Origin: Botryotinia globosa
Lineage: Eukaryota > Ascomycota > Leotiomycetes > Helotiales > Sclerotiniaceae
DNA: 64,000 bases
Direction of reading: 5' to 3'
NCBI GenBank assembly: GCA_014898425.1
Contig: RCSZ01000003.1
Location: forward strand, 2,046,001 to 2,110,000
Below the pieces are notes generated by a model. The model was not told the origin of the DNA, ran no database searches, and was given only the letters and a program-made list of their open reading frames with translations. How positions within the stretch are numbered: the first letter of the stretch is position 1; each line of letters opens with the position of its first letter. Position numbers and translations under genes: made by a program. Positions 1 through 11,342 of the stretch are shown here, in pieces.

Positions 1-125
1 GGATGGAAACGGTGGAGGTGGTTAACGAGAGGTATGTGGTTAGAAAGGGGTTAGTGGCTAAGGATCAGAAGAAGGGGTTTAAGAGGATGGAGAAGGAGGG
101 AGAAAGTAAGAAGGATGGAGAATAG
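1..125 (+). CDS. 3' end of an unidentified protein-coding gene (partial)
   Basis: An open frame runs in from the left edge and stops at TAG 123-125. The last 40 residues are hydrophilic and basic, with many Lys and Glu, like a charged tail. The base composition (many GAG, AAG and GTG codons) is coding-like and differs from the AT-rich sequence that follows. No domain is visible in what remains, so the product cannot be named. It could also be a chance open stretch. Confidence 0.4.
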   Translation, partial: METVEVVNERYVVRKGLVAKDQKKGFKRMEKEGESKKDGE

Positions 126-844
126 TATTACAAATAAGACAGAAAGAGGAAGTAAATTACACGTATCAATCTAGATATACAAATCCCAACACAGCTTAAA
201 TTCGCAATCAGATATATCCATGTTTGGACTTTGGAGTATTCAATTTTGTTACACTATGCCATGTTTTCAATCGTTTAAATCTACATGGTAGTACACAACT
301 CGGCTAGAATACTGTGTCGATATAGAAGCATCATATTTCTATAGCACTTCACCGACTACTAGAATTCTGCTCACCATTCCTACTAATGATGTGGGGGGAA
401 AATCAATGCCCGGCGAGCGTCGTCAAGTTCCCTTCTGGAATACACTGTTGAGTCTTGCTTGTAGTTATAGTTGTAGTTACTTTCAAGAGCATCACAGAGA
501 TTATTTTTTTAATTGACTTCGGAAAACTTGCTATAAAGAAATGAAATGGAGATTATGTATGAGTTGTTGTACAATTTAAGCGCGCGGAAATTTCCAGAAG
601 GTATGGATGGGCGTTCGTTACATAACCCCAACCCTAATATTTGCCGAGCGCGTAGATGATATCATCCCCTACCTAGACCTTAGGTCATGATCGAATCTTA
701 CTTCCAGATCACATCAAAAGGTGAGGATTAGTCGATACTATTGAATATTTCGCGAGAGAACGTAATTGTAAAAATGCACATGTATATTCTTAATACGTTG
801 CCGTGTATTCCTGGGGACGCTTCCACACCCTACAAGAACAAATC
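126..844. other. Intergenic, no gene seen
   Basis: This is the spacer between the partial gene at the left edge and the decayed P450. Short open frames on the + strand at 741-1009 lie antisense to the P450 remains and begin at TTG or internal codons, so I do not treat them as genes. No RNA gene or repeat stands out. Confidence 0.5.
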
Positions 845-1848
845 TCATCGTTCTCTCGCCCTGACAGTAACCATCAAATCCGGTTTCTCCCACCGGATGA
901 AAACTTTCTGCTCATTCCAATTAAGGCTCTCCTCACACAAATTTATGTCGAAATTCCACAGGACGCGCGAGAATGGCTCGCATTTCTGACATTGCAAGAT
1001 GCTAGTTGATAGTTAGTTATTGATAATATATCTCACACAGGAATATACTTCACATACCTGTCCTAAGCAATTCCTAGGTCCCACGGAAAACGGTTGTACG
1101 ACACCACGCTTGTCTGACGCAAAACGCGGATCAGAAACTTTATCATCGAGCCATCTTTCCGGTGAAAATTGATCGGTAAATGCAAAATTGGCAGCAGAGT
1201 GATAGGCGCTTCATTGGTGGACACCGACTGATACCTAAACATCTGGTCAGCTGTTGTCTATTTACAAAAGAACAAATTAGCTTACGTCTTCAGGGGTCAA
1301 GTGATCATTGACAACGATACCACCAGGTTGTGTTCTTCGAGGCAGCACTCCTGGAACTGGGGGTAGATACGAAAGGCTTCTTGTAGACAGGCATTCAGAT
1401 ACCGCAGATTAGCAAGTTTTACAAATGTCATATCGGTTGACTCGCTAAAAGTTGAAAGAATCTCTTGGACGAGAGTTGCCATACACGAAGGGTTCTTCAG
1501 GAGATGGAAAATAGCGCCATTGAGTAGCGTAGCTGTGGTTTCACTCCCAGCTATGATGAGCGTGCCAGTAGTCTTCATAATCTCTGCTCTCGTCATTCCT
1601 TTCTCATCGTTATGACGAAGAATGTAACTATTTGCGCTAGAGTCAGGATTATTGATATTATTTGAATGTAATAAGGAGCTACAAACCTCATGAAATCACG
1701 TCTATCAGTAACGGTATCTAGACGACGCGCAGTCTTATCTTGCGTGTATTGTATGTGTCTCTGTCTCGCCTTCTGCAATGTAGGAAACAGCGCCAATATA
1801 GCCAAAATGGGCATTCCAACTAGCGGGTACGCACGCCTTTTAGCATAC
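845..1848 (-). pseudogene. Cytochrome P450 pseudogene, N-terminal half missing
   Basis: Reading the minus strand, the sequence gives the C-terminal half of a fungal P450: a segment ending TDRRDFM, the I-helix AGSETTATLL, the K-helix ExxR as EAFRIYP, PERW, and the heme-binding [11 protein letters not shown] with its Cys. It then ends VRARER and stop at 845-847. Three lesions are visible. A base is missing in the G run at 1359-1363, which breaks the PPVPG motif. TGA at 1211-1213 sits where this family normally has Trp (HQW). A further frameshift lies near 963-968, just before RVLWNFD. Introns with good splice sites are still recognisable (one follows DFMR, one follows CLGQ). Upstream the homology stops in AT-rich DNA near 1848, so about half the protein is gone. 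TGG-to-TGA is a G:C to A:T transition, as RIP would make. P450s of this type (CYP monooxygenases, ER-anchored) often act in secondary metabolism, but the substrate cannot be inferred. Confidence 0.88.
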
Positions 1849-2743
1849 TATAATATTTTGTAATATAATCCCTGAGATATTCAGGGGTTTTACATAAACT
1901 AAAATATTATATAATTGTTCTAAATCTTTATATCGTAGGTCATAGGCTAGTATATTAGTATCTAATATAAATAGAATATAAAAAGAAATAGACTAATATT
2001 AGCCTATTATGAGAAGCTGACTCAGGTTAACAACTAAAAGGCATTGAAAACACGTGATATTCATGAATCTGTATATTGATATTCATTTTTCTTATTCTAT
2101 ATTCAAGGGGAAAAGGTCTTATTTTATGCTTTTTTCTACTAATCTAGCTTTTCCGCTTTCGTTAACCTCGCTAATCTGAATATTAAATCGATATTTTAGT
2201 CTTCGATTTGAATTAGATTCGGATTCGGATTTAGTCCTTTTCCGATAAAAACGTTCTGAATATAGGTCGAATTCCAGACTTCTTCGATAGTAAGATTAGA
2301 GTTCCTATTAATAGCTTTTAAATCAAGATTATAATATATAGTTAAATTATAATTAGAATCTCATACACCTAGTAAATCCAAATAGACTTGGCTTTCGATT
2401 TCATTTCAATTTTTAATTATTTATTAGCTTTAATTATATTAATTCATTTTAAAATATTGAAAACCATAGTTTTAATTTAAATCTGATCAGAATTAGATTA
2501 AAAAAATTAAATGATTGTATAACAGATGTATTAATTAAAGAAGTTTTATGTCGGTTCTGAAAGCCCCTCATTTCCTATATGATAGATACATTAATTCTTT
2601 CATTATAGTGAGTGAATAAATGCTTTAATCAGATATTTGTTTCTACTATAACTCTGTCTATTATATCCTTGCCCGTTCCAATGCAAATCGATTTTCCTCT
2701 ATTGCTCTCCTCACTTATTCATTATAGTCCTATCTCAGTCCAT
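1849..2743. other. AT-rich gene-free block
   Basis: The sequence is dominated by A and T with many TA steps and has no long open frame. It begins exactly where the P450 remains end and runs to the 3' end of SEC18. I read it as RIP-degraded repeat DNA. No transposon domain or terminal repeat can be identified. The last ~150 bases are less AT-rich and probably hold the SEC18 3' UTR. Confidence 0.6.
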
Positions 2744-5327
2744 CTAATCCCTCCCGCTAGCAATCAACTGTTCCATAATATCCGCAAACCTGGCTGGTAC
2801 ACTACCTCTCTCTTGCTTCGCCTCCCCAACTGCCAAAAGCACCTTCTTAATACCCACACCTACACTATCACTTTCCGTGTATTGTTTTAGTTGATTCAGG
2901 GACTCTTGCAAATCACCTTCATTGTCGAAAGCTTTAACTTCTCGCAAGATAGTTGCTAATTCACTGAAAGTATTGACGTTGGGGACTGCGAGTTCACGGT
3001 TAAAAATTGGTTGGAGATCAAGTTGTTTGAGGACACTGCGTTGAGATGTAGTGCCTATAATCAAGAGGCGACGTTGCTAGATAGCTGTTAGTATCATGGT
3101 ATAAATAATTGAGTAGAGAACTTACATTTGGTGGTTGCTTAGTGAGCAGAACCATAAGGGCTTGTAGCACTGCGTTTGAGAATCGGGGACCAATAGGAAC
3201 CCATTCGATAATACGCTCAATATTATCTATAACAACAATATTTTGAGGAGATTTGTATGCATCCATAAAGACTTTGTTGAGATATTGAATTTTTTGTGCA
3301 TCACCAAATCCAACCATGTTCTCGGCGGAAACAAGCTTGATGAATGGGAATTCTGAACTTTTGGCAATAGCTGCTGCGAGGGCAGTCTTTCCAGAACCAG
3401 GGGGTCCATGAAGAAGCACCGAGAGGAGCGATGTTGTTTGTGACTGTCTTACTAGATCTATGAATAGACGTCCATCTTTGAGAATGGTATCAATGTGCCT
3501 GCTAAAAGGCAAGATACCTGCTGCCATGGCGCCTTCAAGTTCTTCTTCAGATACACCGAACGCGGCTTTAACTTCATCAAGAGCATGCATGAAATCGCTT
3601 CTGTTGACCTTCATATTTTCGATATCATCGCTAACACCTGCTACGGTGCCAACTTTGACGTGTCGATTGAAAGCAAACGATGAAGCTGACTTGACTAGAC
3701 CACCAATCTCAGCTCCTGAGAAATTCTTGGTTAGATGAGCGAGTTCAGCAACATCGACATCTGTATCCATGACATCATTCTTCAACATCTTGGAAGTGTG
3801 AATCTTCAGAATTTGTGCTCTGCCGGCTTCATCTGGCAGTGAAATCTCCATGTGAACTTCTAGACGTCCAGGTCTAAGAAGAGCGTCATCAATCATATCC
3901 ATACGATTGGTCATTCCAATAAGGAGAATGTTATTGAGCTGGTCAACACCATCGAGCTTAGACAGCAGTTGATTGACTACACTGTCGCCAACACCAGTTC
4001 CACCACCTGATCCACTTCCTCTTTGTTTGCAAACAGCATCCAATTCATCGAAAATGATAATATGAAGACCACTCTCGTCTCCTTTTTCCTTATACTCCTT
4101 TTCGGCATCGGCAAAAAGCTTTCGGATGTTTTCTTCGGATTGACCAACGTATTTATTAAGTACTTCGGGACCGTTTATGACCTTTGGCTCTCTTGAGTTT
4201 AACATCTTTCCAATTTGACGAGCAATGAGTGTCTTTCCAGTACCCGGAGGACCAAACAGAAGAATACCTTTCACGTGCTGGATGCCCAATTTCTCGATTA
4301 AACCAGGGGGGAAAATACGAGAAGCGAAAGCTCTTCGGAAAATAGCACTGAACTCTGTATCTAGACCACCAATACCCATATTTTCGAATTTGAAATCCGG
4401 TGCAATGATAGAATTAGCGGCCGGCCGCTTACTCGATCCCTTCAACTTAATTGGAGATTTTGAATCCTTATAGAATGTGATAGGCGTCGTTCTAACTAGA
4501 ATACCCCGAGCTTGTGGAGCGCTGACAGTGGGAGACGGTTCGGCATTTTTCTCCATACTCAAATCGGACAATTGAACAGTTTTAACAAGAAATGACAAAG
4601 GGACATTCTTGTGATCCATTAGCAACCTTTGACCAGGAGCAAAGACTTGGTTTTCGAACCACTTGATGAATACGCTAGCTAATTCATCTTGGTCGTAAGG
4701 TACATCTGTAAACTTCTTCGCTGAGGCAAATCCGACCTCGACGTCCAGAGCACCAAGGTAAGCTTGTGGGCCTTGGTAAAAAGGATCGTATGTTTCAGCG
4801 TTTATTCTATCCAGCATTCCGACATTACACCATGTTCTTTGTGGATCCGACAAACTTATGCATCCTGGAGGGAAGCCATCCAATGGTCTTGCAGTAACAA
4901 CAAACATGCCATTCAATATGAGATATATATCTGATCCGTCCTGGTTGGGTGGAAAGTCCATAGGAGATACGGCGGATCTTGTAGTAATGTTAGTACAAGC
5001 AGTGCATTACATTTTAACCACAGATACTCACAAATTGCCAAAAATGTATTGATTTGCCTTTGTTTTATCTTCGACTTTGGCGATACTGAGCTGCGCTCTT
5101 CGGGGAGACATTGGGCCTCTGCCACCAACAGGTTGTCTCATGGGCATAGCTTGTCTTGGAGAGGTCATAGGAGACTTTTCTTGACGTCCTGCATAACCAT
5201 TTCCATCATAACCACCCATGGCAGTGTCTTCCCGGGGAGAAAGTGCTGGAGCTCTGCCATAACCTGCAGGCGGTTGGTCTCTTGATGATCTTGGCCCCGA
5301 GCCAAATAGGTTATTACGGAGATTCAT
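2744..5327 (-). CDS. sec18: Vesicular-fusion ATPase Sec18/NSF
   Basis: This AAA+ ATPase disassembles cis-SNARE complexes with alpha-SNAP (Sec17) after membrane fusion throughout the secretory pathway. There are three exons: 5327-5032, 4977-3126 and 3076-2744, giving 826 aa, close to the usual fungal length. A low-complexity Pro/Arg/Gly-rich leader of about 80 aa precedes the N domain. D1 has Walker A GPPGTGKT near residues 341-348, Walker B IIIFDELDAV and the second region of homology (LLIGMTNR, LLRPGRLE). D2 has GPPGSGKT near 623-630 and a degenerate Walker B, IVVIDNIERI, as expected for the non-hydrolysing D2 of NSF. The C-terminus ends SGRD and stop. It is divergent from the LENG1-like gene at 5883, with 555 bp between the two starts. 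No lesions were seen. Confidence 0.96.
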
Positions 5328-5882
5328 AATTTCGTTGGCAAATTCGTGTGTAAAGAAGAATGATTGTTTGTTGGGGCTCGATAGATGATACGAGAGGCTT
5401 CGTAGTATTCAAAGAAGGCGTGGAGGTGAAACTCGTTTTAACTTCTTATGTACACGAGGCAAAATAGTGTCGGTAGTGGTAGTCGTAGCCGTAGCCTGCT
5501 GCGGAGTGGTTGATCTTCAGGGGATTTCGCGAGGCACCAGCCTTAAAATATCGATAATCAAACTGTCCTTTCAACAATGACTCAAAGTCAAAGAGAACAG
5601 ATATAATTTTGTAAGTGAATAAAGTATCAGATCAGATCCTCTATTTCTTTGAAATTCCGAATAAACTATGAAAATATGAAGTTTCCAAAGTGGACAGTGC
5701 CATTCGTGTTGCGACTGCTGTCTCTTGCAGGTTTGACATCAGCAAGCGGCGACCGAGCACAGCTAATGATTGGATTGGCCTTGTCATCTCCAACCCCAGA
5801 ATCCTTAACCTTATCGCAACCTCTCAGCCTTGATCTAGATTTCTTTGTCCAAAGCGGGGATCAACAACTTCGTTTACCAATC
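5328..5882. promoter_or_regulatory. Divergent promoter region, SEC18 / LENG1-like gene
   Basis: This 555 bp stretch separates two divergent starts and must hold both promoters. An open frame at 5649-5894 runs into the first exon of the + gene but starts at a non-ATG codon and has no recognisable content. A short ATG frame at 5577 stops after nine codons and could act as a uORF if transcription starts upstream of it. Confidence 0.45.
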
Positions 5883-6941
5883 ATGCCTCTGTAAGTTTCG
5901 CTATTTCAATTATTGAAGATCAGATAACTGACTTTTACTAGTCATTTGTTGGGCAAAAAGTCATGGAATGTCTACAACAAAGATAACATCGAGAAAGTTC
6001 GGCGCGATGAAGCTATTGCAAAAGCCAAGGAGGAGGCGGAGGAGCAACAGATGCAAGAGTTAGATGCCGAACGTCGCATGCAAATACTACGAGGAGAAAT
6101 ACCTACACCTCTATCAATAGAAGACAAGCCAGAAGAACATAATGATCCGCATGAGAGACGCTCACATGGCTCCGGCGAAGAACGCAAGCGGAGACCTAGG
6201 AAACGAAATGGGGAGAACGAAACTGACTTCGAGATGCGCGTTGCAGCTCAAGATTCACAGTCTTCAAAGAATGAACGTCAAATTGTTCTACGAAAACCTA
6301 CAGATGCGCCATTAGTTGATCATGCGGGACATATTGATTTATTCCCTCAAGAACGCTCACAAAAACTGCGAGTAGAGAAGAATGCAGAGGCGGAGCAGGA
6401 AAAGGAGAAGAAGAAGAAAGAATACGAAGATCAATATACGATGCGTTTTTCGAATGCGGCAGGATTCAAGCAAGCTCTTGATAGCCCATGGTATTCGAAA
6501 GCAACGGCAGAGGTGAAATCTATCGATGAGGATAACCCAGGCAAGGACGCATGGGGTAATGAAGATCCAAGACGAAAAGAAAGAGATGCAGCTAGGATTA
6601 TTTCAAACGATCCATTGGCTGCCATGAGACAGGGTGCTGCTCAAGTACGACAGGTAAAGAGGGAAAGAGAACAGTGGATGAAAGAGAAAGAGAGAGAAGT
6701 CAAGGAATTGGAGGCAGAGGAGCGAAGAAACAAAAGAAAACGAAGAAATATTGACGATATAGACGACGAAGACCTGGAAGGGTTTAGTTTGGACAGACCT
6801 GAAAAGAGGTCACGAAGCTCCCATCATAGAACTGATTCAGAGCATGAAAAGGAACGAGAACGTAGGCATCGACATCGCCGGAGGTCAGAAAGGGATGAAA
6901 TTGATCGTCATCGTCATCGTCATCGTCATAGAGATAAGTAG
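5883..6941 (+). CDS. CIR_N-domain protein, LENG1-like (spliceosome-associated)
   Basis: A tiny first exon (5883-5890, ATG CCT CT) joins 5942-6941 across a 51-nt intron and restores the family start MPLHLLGKKSWNVYN. The protein is 335 aa. The CIR_N signature LGKKSWNVYNKDNIEKVRRDEA is at residues ~5-26, followed by a long charged coiled-coil region (KAKEEAEEQQMQEL). A conserved central block FPQERSQK is next, then SPWYSKA with the WG-containing stretch DAWGNEDPRRKERD. The tail is rich in Arg, His and Glu and ends in repeated HR pairs. In other fungi and animals such proteins (LENG1, Cwc25/CIR relatives) associate with the spliceosome. The exact role is inferred from the domain only. The 3' end lies 45 bp from the convergent lipocalin-like gene. 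Confidence 0.85.
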
Positions 6942-6986
6942 GTCGATCACTGTAATATTACAACTTATAGCCTTAATCTGATACCC

Positions 6987-7580
6987 TTAATACTCAATCT
7001 TAACCTCAAAGATATCGCCCTTGACCAGTTCTCCCAAATCACCAGCTTCCATGTCCTCCAGTGCCTTCTTAACCTCCTTATACGTTCCCTCTGACAGACC
7101 TTCCTTCCGACTACTGTAAATATCCAGCCCCTGTGGTGTAAATAAACTCGGCGCAAACCAAGTCACAACCCATCTCTCTTTCTCACCCTTCTGTGGCCCC
7201 TCCGTAATCTCCCTCTCTCCCCACCCCAAAACCTCCCAGTGACTACTCGCAATCTTCAACCAACCCTTTCCTCTCCAATTCCAAGCTCCATCCCCATCTG
7301 GTGTATCGATACCTTGTATACTGTTTGGCTGCGGCATCCAGGTTTTAGAGGTGGGTGTAGAAGTTACTTCGTCGTCAAGAAGAGGCGCTGCATGAGGAGA
7401 GGTGGGTGGTATGATTTTATAGGTTATGCGAACATTTTTCGCTTTTTTCCACATGGGAAGTGTGGAATGCGTGACGGACCAGGTGTGTTGAAGCCATTCG
7501 AGAGGTGGAGTGGTGAAGGTAGGTGAGGGGTGGTTGTATTTGAGGGGAGAGCGGATGATTATTTTGGATGTGTCATTCAT
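6987..7580 (-). CDS. Lipocalin-like (calycin fold) conserved fungal protein
   Basis: This is an intronless 197-aa frame from ATG 7580-7578 to TAA 6987-6989. It has the look of a small beta-barrel: alternating hydrophobic strands, an early W-x-V-T-H-S-T-LPMW segment, KNVRITY, a central GAWNWRGKGWL then SSHWEVLGWG, and WVVTWFAPSLFTPQGLDIYSS near the end, followed by a C-terminal helix. This Trp-rich pattern resembles calycin/lipocalin-like proteins that are widespread in ascomycetes. There is no signal peptide, so it is probably cytosolic. No ligand or reaction can be inferred. It is convergent with the LENG1-like gene and 716 bp from the next + gene. Confidence 0.72.
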   Translation of the reverse strand: MNDTSKIIIRSPLKYNHPSPTFTTPPLEWLQHTWSVTHSTLPMWKKAKNVRITYKIIPPTSPHAAPLLDDEVTSTPTSKTWMPQPNSIQGIDTPDGDGAWNWRGKGWLKIASSHWEVLGWGEREITEGPQKGEKERWVVTWFAPSLFTPQGLDIYSSRKEGLSEGTYKEVKKALEDMEAGDLGELVKGDIFEVKIEY

Positions 7581-8296
7581 GTCTGCGACTACCTAGGTAA
7601 TTAGATTATGATGTAGGAATTTCTGTGATGCGCGAAAGCAACATGTACTCTCAATTCCGGATTCTTTGAACAAAATGAGGTTCTCGTTTTGTAAGGCGCG
7701 ATGTAGCTAAGACGTGACGATCAATCGAAACAAAGCGCCACGAAGTATTGCACTTTTGGCACAAGCTCGCTCATCGTACACTCCCTACCTGGACATTATG
7801 GTTATTGACTGTATTTAATTATATGTATTTTGGGCAAAAGACAGCAAGATTTTTGTGTTCCCTATCAAGGAACAATGAGTTTCTTTTCTTCATCAGACCA
7901 AAGTTAATGCAAGAAAGTAATCGAGAACCTTTGGAGCTTATCAAGTGAATCAGAGCTTGGCGAAGCTCCTGTGGATCCAATCACAACCACCCTCTGCAAG
8001 GCTATGTGCCTAGCCTCACCAAAGTAAACAAAAAACCATCAAAACGCCCCTCGCCGTCGCACCTCAAAGAATCTGTCAAAATCCCCGGGACAATTTTTTT
8101 CGAGATCGCGCAATCTCCTTATTTTCAAATCCGCAATAAAATTTATACATTTCCCAGAAGCTCCGTATTTGAGTTTTCCATCAGACGTGCAACAACAAAC
8201 CTTTCGAGAAGTTGAAGGTTGCGAGGCTGACCTACCAATTCAGCACCCGCAACTTTATTCTCAGCAATAACAACCATAATCACTGCGTTATAAATC
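7581..8296. promoter_or_regulatory. Divergent intergenic region, no gene seen
   Basis: This 716 bp stretch separates the divergent starts of the lipocalin-like gene and the MMGF-motif gene. Open frames here (7748-7948, 8006-8215) are short, start at non-ATG or weak codons and show no domain. The sequence must carry both promoters. I see no strong TATA element. Confidence 0.4.
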
Positions 8297-9034
8297 ATGG
8301 ATGATATCGAACTCGAAGATGATTCTGCCGCTATGGCAGCCATGATGGGCTTTTCTGGCTTCGGAAATCAAGACTCTCGTTCTAAGAAACGTAAATTCAA
8401 TGCTGCGACAGATGCATTTGTCGAAGGCGCAGAGTTAGAAAAGATTGATCGGGGAGGGAAGAAGGGACAGGGAAGTGGTGGGAATCAAATTCCGTTGGGA
8501 AAGATGAGGGTTATGGGAGAGAAAGCCGAGGAGAAGAGGAACGATGAAGAGATTGATCTGGGGGGTGATGAAGACGCAGAGGATGAGGGACCAAGATATT
8601 TGGATACGAGTGCGCCGCCTCCAATATTTGATGGGATCGAGAGAGGGGAAAATGCCTTAGGTCAGGATGGTATATCAGATGATCCGGCGGTAGTGGAGGA
8701 AAGGCGCAAAGCACAGGAGCAGATCAATGCAATTCTAGCTGCTGCGCCTGATTCTGCCGAGACGAATACGTCGCAGCCAGTTTCGGGACACCCACATGGG
8801 CTTCCCGAAAGACCGGTGCATAGTAATATAGGATTTCCAGGAAATAGTGGGAATAGGAGGGGAGGAAAAGGTGGAGGGAGTGATGCAGGAAGCATGGCAA
8901 GCTCAAGGCCGAGTGGACGGGGTGCATTTAACAAGACATGGTATGAGGGATACTATGACCGAAGTTTCAACGAGAATCCATGGGCAAAATTGGAGGAAAG
9001 GATGGGACTAGAAGCCAAGGGTACATGGGTTTGA
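8297..9034 (+). CDS. Small nuclear-type protein with MMGFSGFG motif (SNRNP27-like motif)
   Basis: This is an intronless 245-aa protein. It opens with an acidic stretch (DDIELEDDSA), then AMMGFSGFGNQ followed by the basic KKRKFN. A hydrophilic, Gly- and Asp-rich middle follows (acidic runs near 85-95), with a Gly/Arg patch (GNRRGGKGGG) and a more conserved aromatic C-terminus, TWYEGYYDRSFNENPWAKLE. The MMGFSGFG-KKRK element resembles the MMGF segment of the U4/U6.U5 tri-snRNP 27 kDa protein, but here it lies at the N-terminus, so orthology is not claimed. The KKRK stretch could be a nuclear signal. The role is unknown; a link to splicing is a guess. Confidence 0.7.
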   Translation: MDDIELEDDSAAMAAMMGFSGFGNQDSRSKKRKFNAATDAFVEGAELEKIDRGGKKGQGSGGNQIPLGKMRVMGEKAEEKRNDEEIDLGGDEDAEDEGPRYLDTSAPPPIFDGIERGENALGQDGISDDPAVVEERRKAQEQINAILAAAPDSAETNTSQPVSGHPHGLPERPVHSNIGFPGNSGNRRGGKGGGSDAGSMASSRPSGRGAFNKTWYEGYYDRSFNENPWAKLEERMGLEAKGTWV

Positions 9035-9414
9035 ATGGAGAAGGGTTATGGAGATACTTACAAAGGAGGATATATAAAGGTCGTTCTTCCGAGATTGCTT
9101 CTGGTTCTAGGGAGACAATGTCTGGGGGCTGTACGTGATAGGGGATGTAAATTGCGGCATAAATCTTGCCGTAGCATGAGAACAAGCATCGGATGCCCAA
9201 GGGGAGAAGTGGAAATATATGCAAACATGCACAGATATGTGATGAGGTGTTGGACTTCGGCTGCCTTGCTACACGTACAAGAAACAAGACCAAATTTTGT
9301 ACAACGGGGTAACATTCAAGAACATCTCCAGAGATTTGATAGCAATATTCAATTAAGTACCAGACATTGGAAGGGTATATTTTAGTAATGATCTAGAATA
9401 CAATGAGTTTACAG
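9035..9414. other. Convergent 3' spacer
   Basis: This 380 bp stretch separates the 3' ends of the MMGF-motif gene and SPB4. The overlapping open frames at 9035-9385 (+) and 8967-9315 (-) have no recognisable content. It should hold two 3' UTRs. Confidence 0.4.
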
Positions 9415-11342
9415 CTAATCAGCGAAACCCTCAAACTCAACATCAGCATCATCCTCGATCTTTCTCTTTTTCACCTGCTCTATCAAATCCTGTAACTCTT
9501 TCTCCTTTGCTTGCTCTTCTTTCTTTTCTTCGTCTGTCATCTTTTCCAGTCTTTCGATCTCTCTCTTTCTCTTCTTCTTTTCTCGCTTCAACTCTTTGAG
9601 ATCTTGTTTCTCGTGTTTCTGACTCCAAGCTTCCCTTTGCTTTCTCTTTGCTATTTGCTCTTCAGTTGGTACATATGGCCCGGCATTCTTCGCTTCCTCC
9701 ATCGCCACTCTTCTTCCTTTCTCTCTGATCTTATCTTTATATGCATACTCAGACATATCTAATTTGATGCCCAAGGTTTTGTCACCTTCCCACTTCTTTA
9801 GTTCTGGCATTTTTGGTAACCTTACAAGTGCCCAAGCATTGCCCAGGTCAGTCCAGTCAAGATCTGCAACTCTGAATATACTACTTGCTTGATGTTTCGA
9901 ATAGGCTTGAACCCAACTAACAAATGCACGTTGCCCTTTATCATAAAGAGCACGATCTGCGAGAACTTCTTTGCGCATCTTTGAAATTAGAATTTTAGCA
10001 GCCTCATCAGTCGTGCTGATTTCAGGCCGCTTAAGGGGTGTAATTGGGGTTTTACGGATCTCAAGAAATGGGATATAATCTTCCTCACGTCCTGGTTGTA
10101 GGAAAATGACACTCAACCCTTTTCGCCCAGCTCGACCCGCTCTTCCGCATCTGTGAAGAAACACTTTTGGGTCTGACGGTGGATCGATTTGTACCACTAA
10201 GTCGACCTGAGGTATGTCGAGACCTCTTGCGGCAACATCTGTAGTGAGAAGTATCGTCGGGGTGACTGCTGTAACATATTTGAAGAAATTTCTCTGCCTT
10301 ACGTTAGGTGGGTGCTTGCCATGTAAGGAAACCAAGCCAAATTGTTTAGGCAATACTGCCTCAAGTAAAGGTTGGAAGTAATCGACGGCGGCGCAAGTCG
10401 AAAGATAGATGATAGATTTCTGAGGAGTTGGTTCAAGCTTTGAAAGTAAAGACAGTAACGCGGGAAACTTGTGGGTTGGTGGAGTCAGTAGGTAAGACAT
10501 TTGCAGACTCGCAGGGGTCATTTTGTCACCCCCTCCAGCTCCCTTAACCTTCACGGCGATTTTCACTGGATTCCTCAGACCAACCCTGACTATTTCCCCT
10601 ACTGCTTCACTGACACTGGCACTGAAAAGACCTGTCCTCCTCTGCTTCGGCAGACGGCCGAGAATCTTCTGTAAATCATCCTTGAAACCCAGATCCAACA
10701 ACCTATCTGCCTCGTCCAACACTAAAACCTCGAAGGAAGATTGTGGGCAATGAACATGCGGAGATGAAAGTAGTTCTAGTAATCTACCAGGTGTTGAGAT
10801 GAGGAGATTGGGGCTATTCTTAAGAAATCTGCTTAGATCTTGCGCCGGAGTAGTTGTACCCCCAAGTAAAAGTTGTGGGATTACTCTCAGGGTAGACGAG
10901 GGCTTTCGTTTCTCGCCTTCCTCCAATGGTTGCAGTGCTTCCGCAGATGGCTCGTGAAATTTGAGGAGAGATGTGAGGACCGAATGAATTTGGGTCGCGA
11001 GCTCTCGAGTTGGAGAGACAATTATAGCTCCCACATGGTGTTTCTTGAGAGGTTCCTCCAATCGCAATAACTTTTCGACAACGGGTATTAAAAAGGACAA
11101 AGTTTTCCCACTACCTGTGACAGCCTTGAAGCTATTAGTACGAGGTTTGCATGATGATATACTAGACCTACCTCAACAACGACATCTTTGTTCCCCATAA
11201 ACAAGGGAATGGTCGATGCTTGTACTGGTGTCATTTTTTCAAACCCCATTGACGAGATGGCGTCCAATACCCATTCCGCCAATGAAGGCGTGAGCGCATC
11301 CCAAGCTCTTGGATCTTTCTTTTTCTCGCTCTCAACAGCCAT
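9415..11342 (-). CDS. spb4: ATP-dependent rRNA helicase Spb4 (DDX55 family)
   Basis: This DEAD-box helicase acts in the nucleolus on 60S precursors during 27S/25S rRNA maturation. There are two exons, 11342-11172 and 11124-9415 (intron 11125-11171), giving 626 aa. The Q motif region reads [14 protein letters not shown], followed by motif I AVTGSGKT (restored across the intron), Ia PTRELA, Ib TPGR, II DEAD, III SAS (Ser in place of the usual Thr), then IV-VI ending [14 protein letters not shown] Spb4-type C-terminal extension follows, ending in a Lys/Glu-rich coiled-coil tail that contains [11 protein letters not shown]. It is divergent from the DGK1-type gene. With NOP58 and the ribosomal protein genes it gives this block a ribosome-making character. 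Confidence 0.95.

Noticed and set aside
741..1009. Two overlapping + strand frames of 68-82 codons
   Set aside because: They lie antisense to the readable P450 remains; one starts at TTG, and neither shows a domain.
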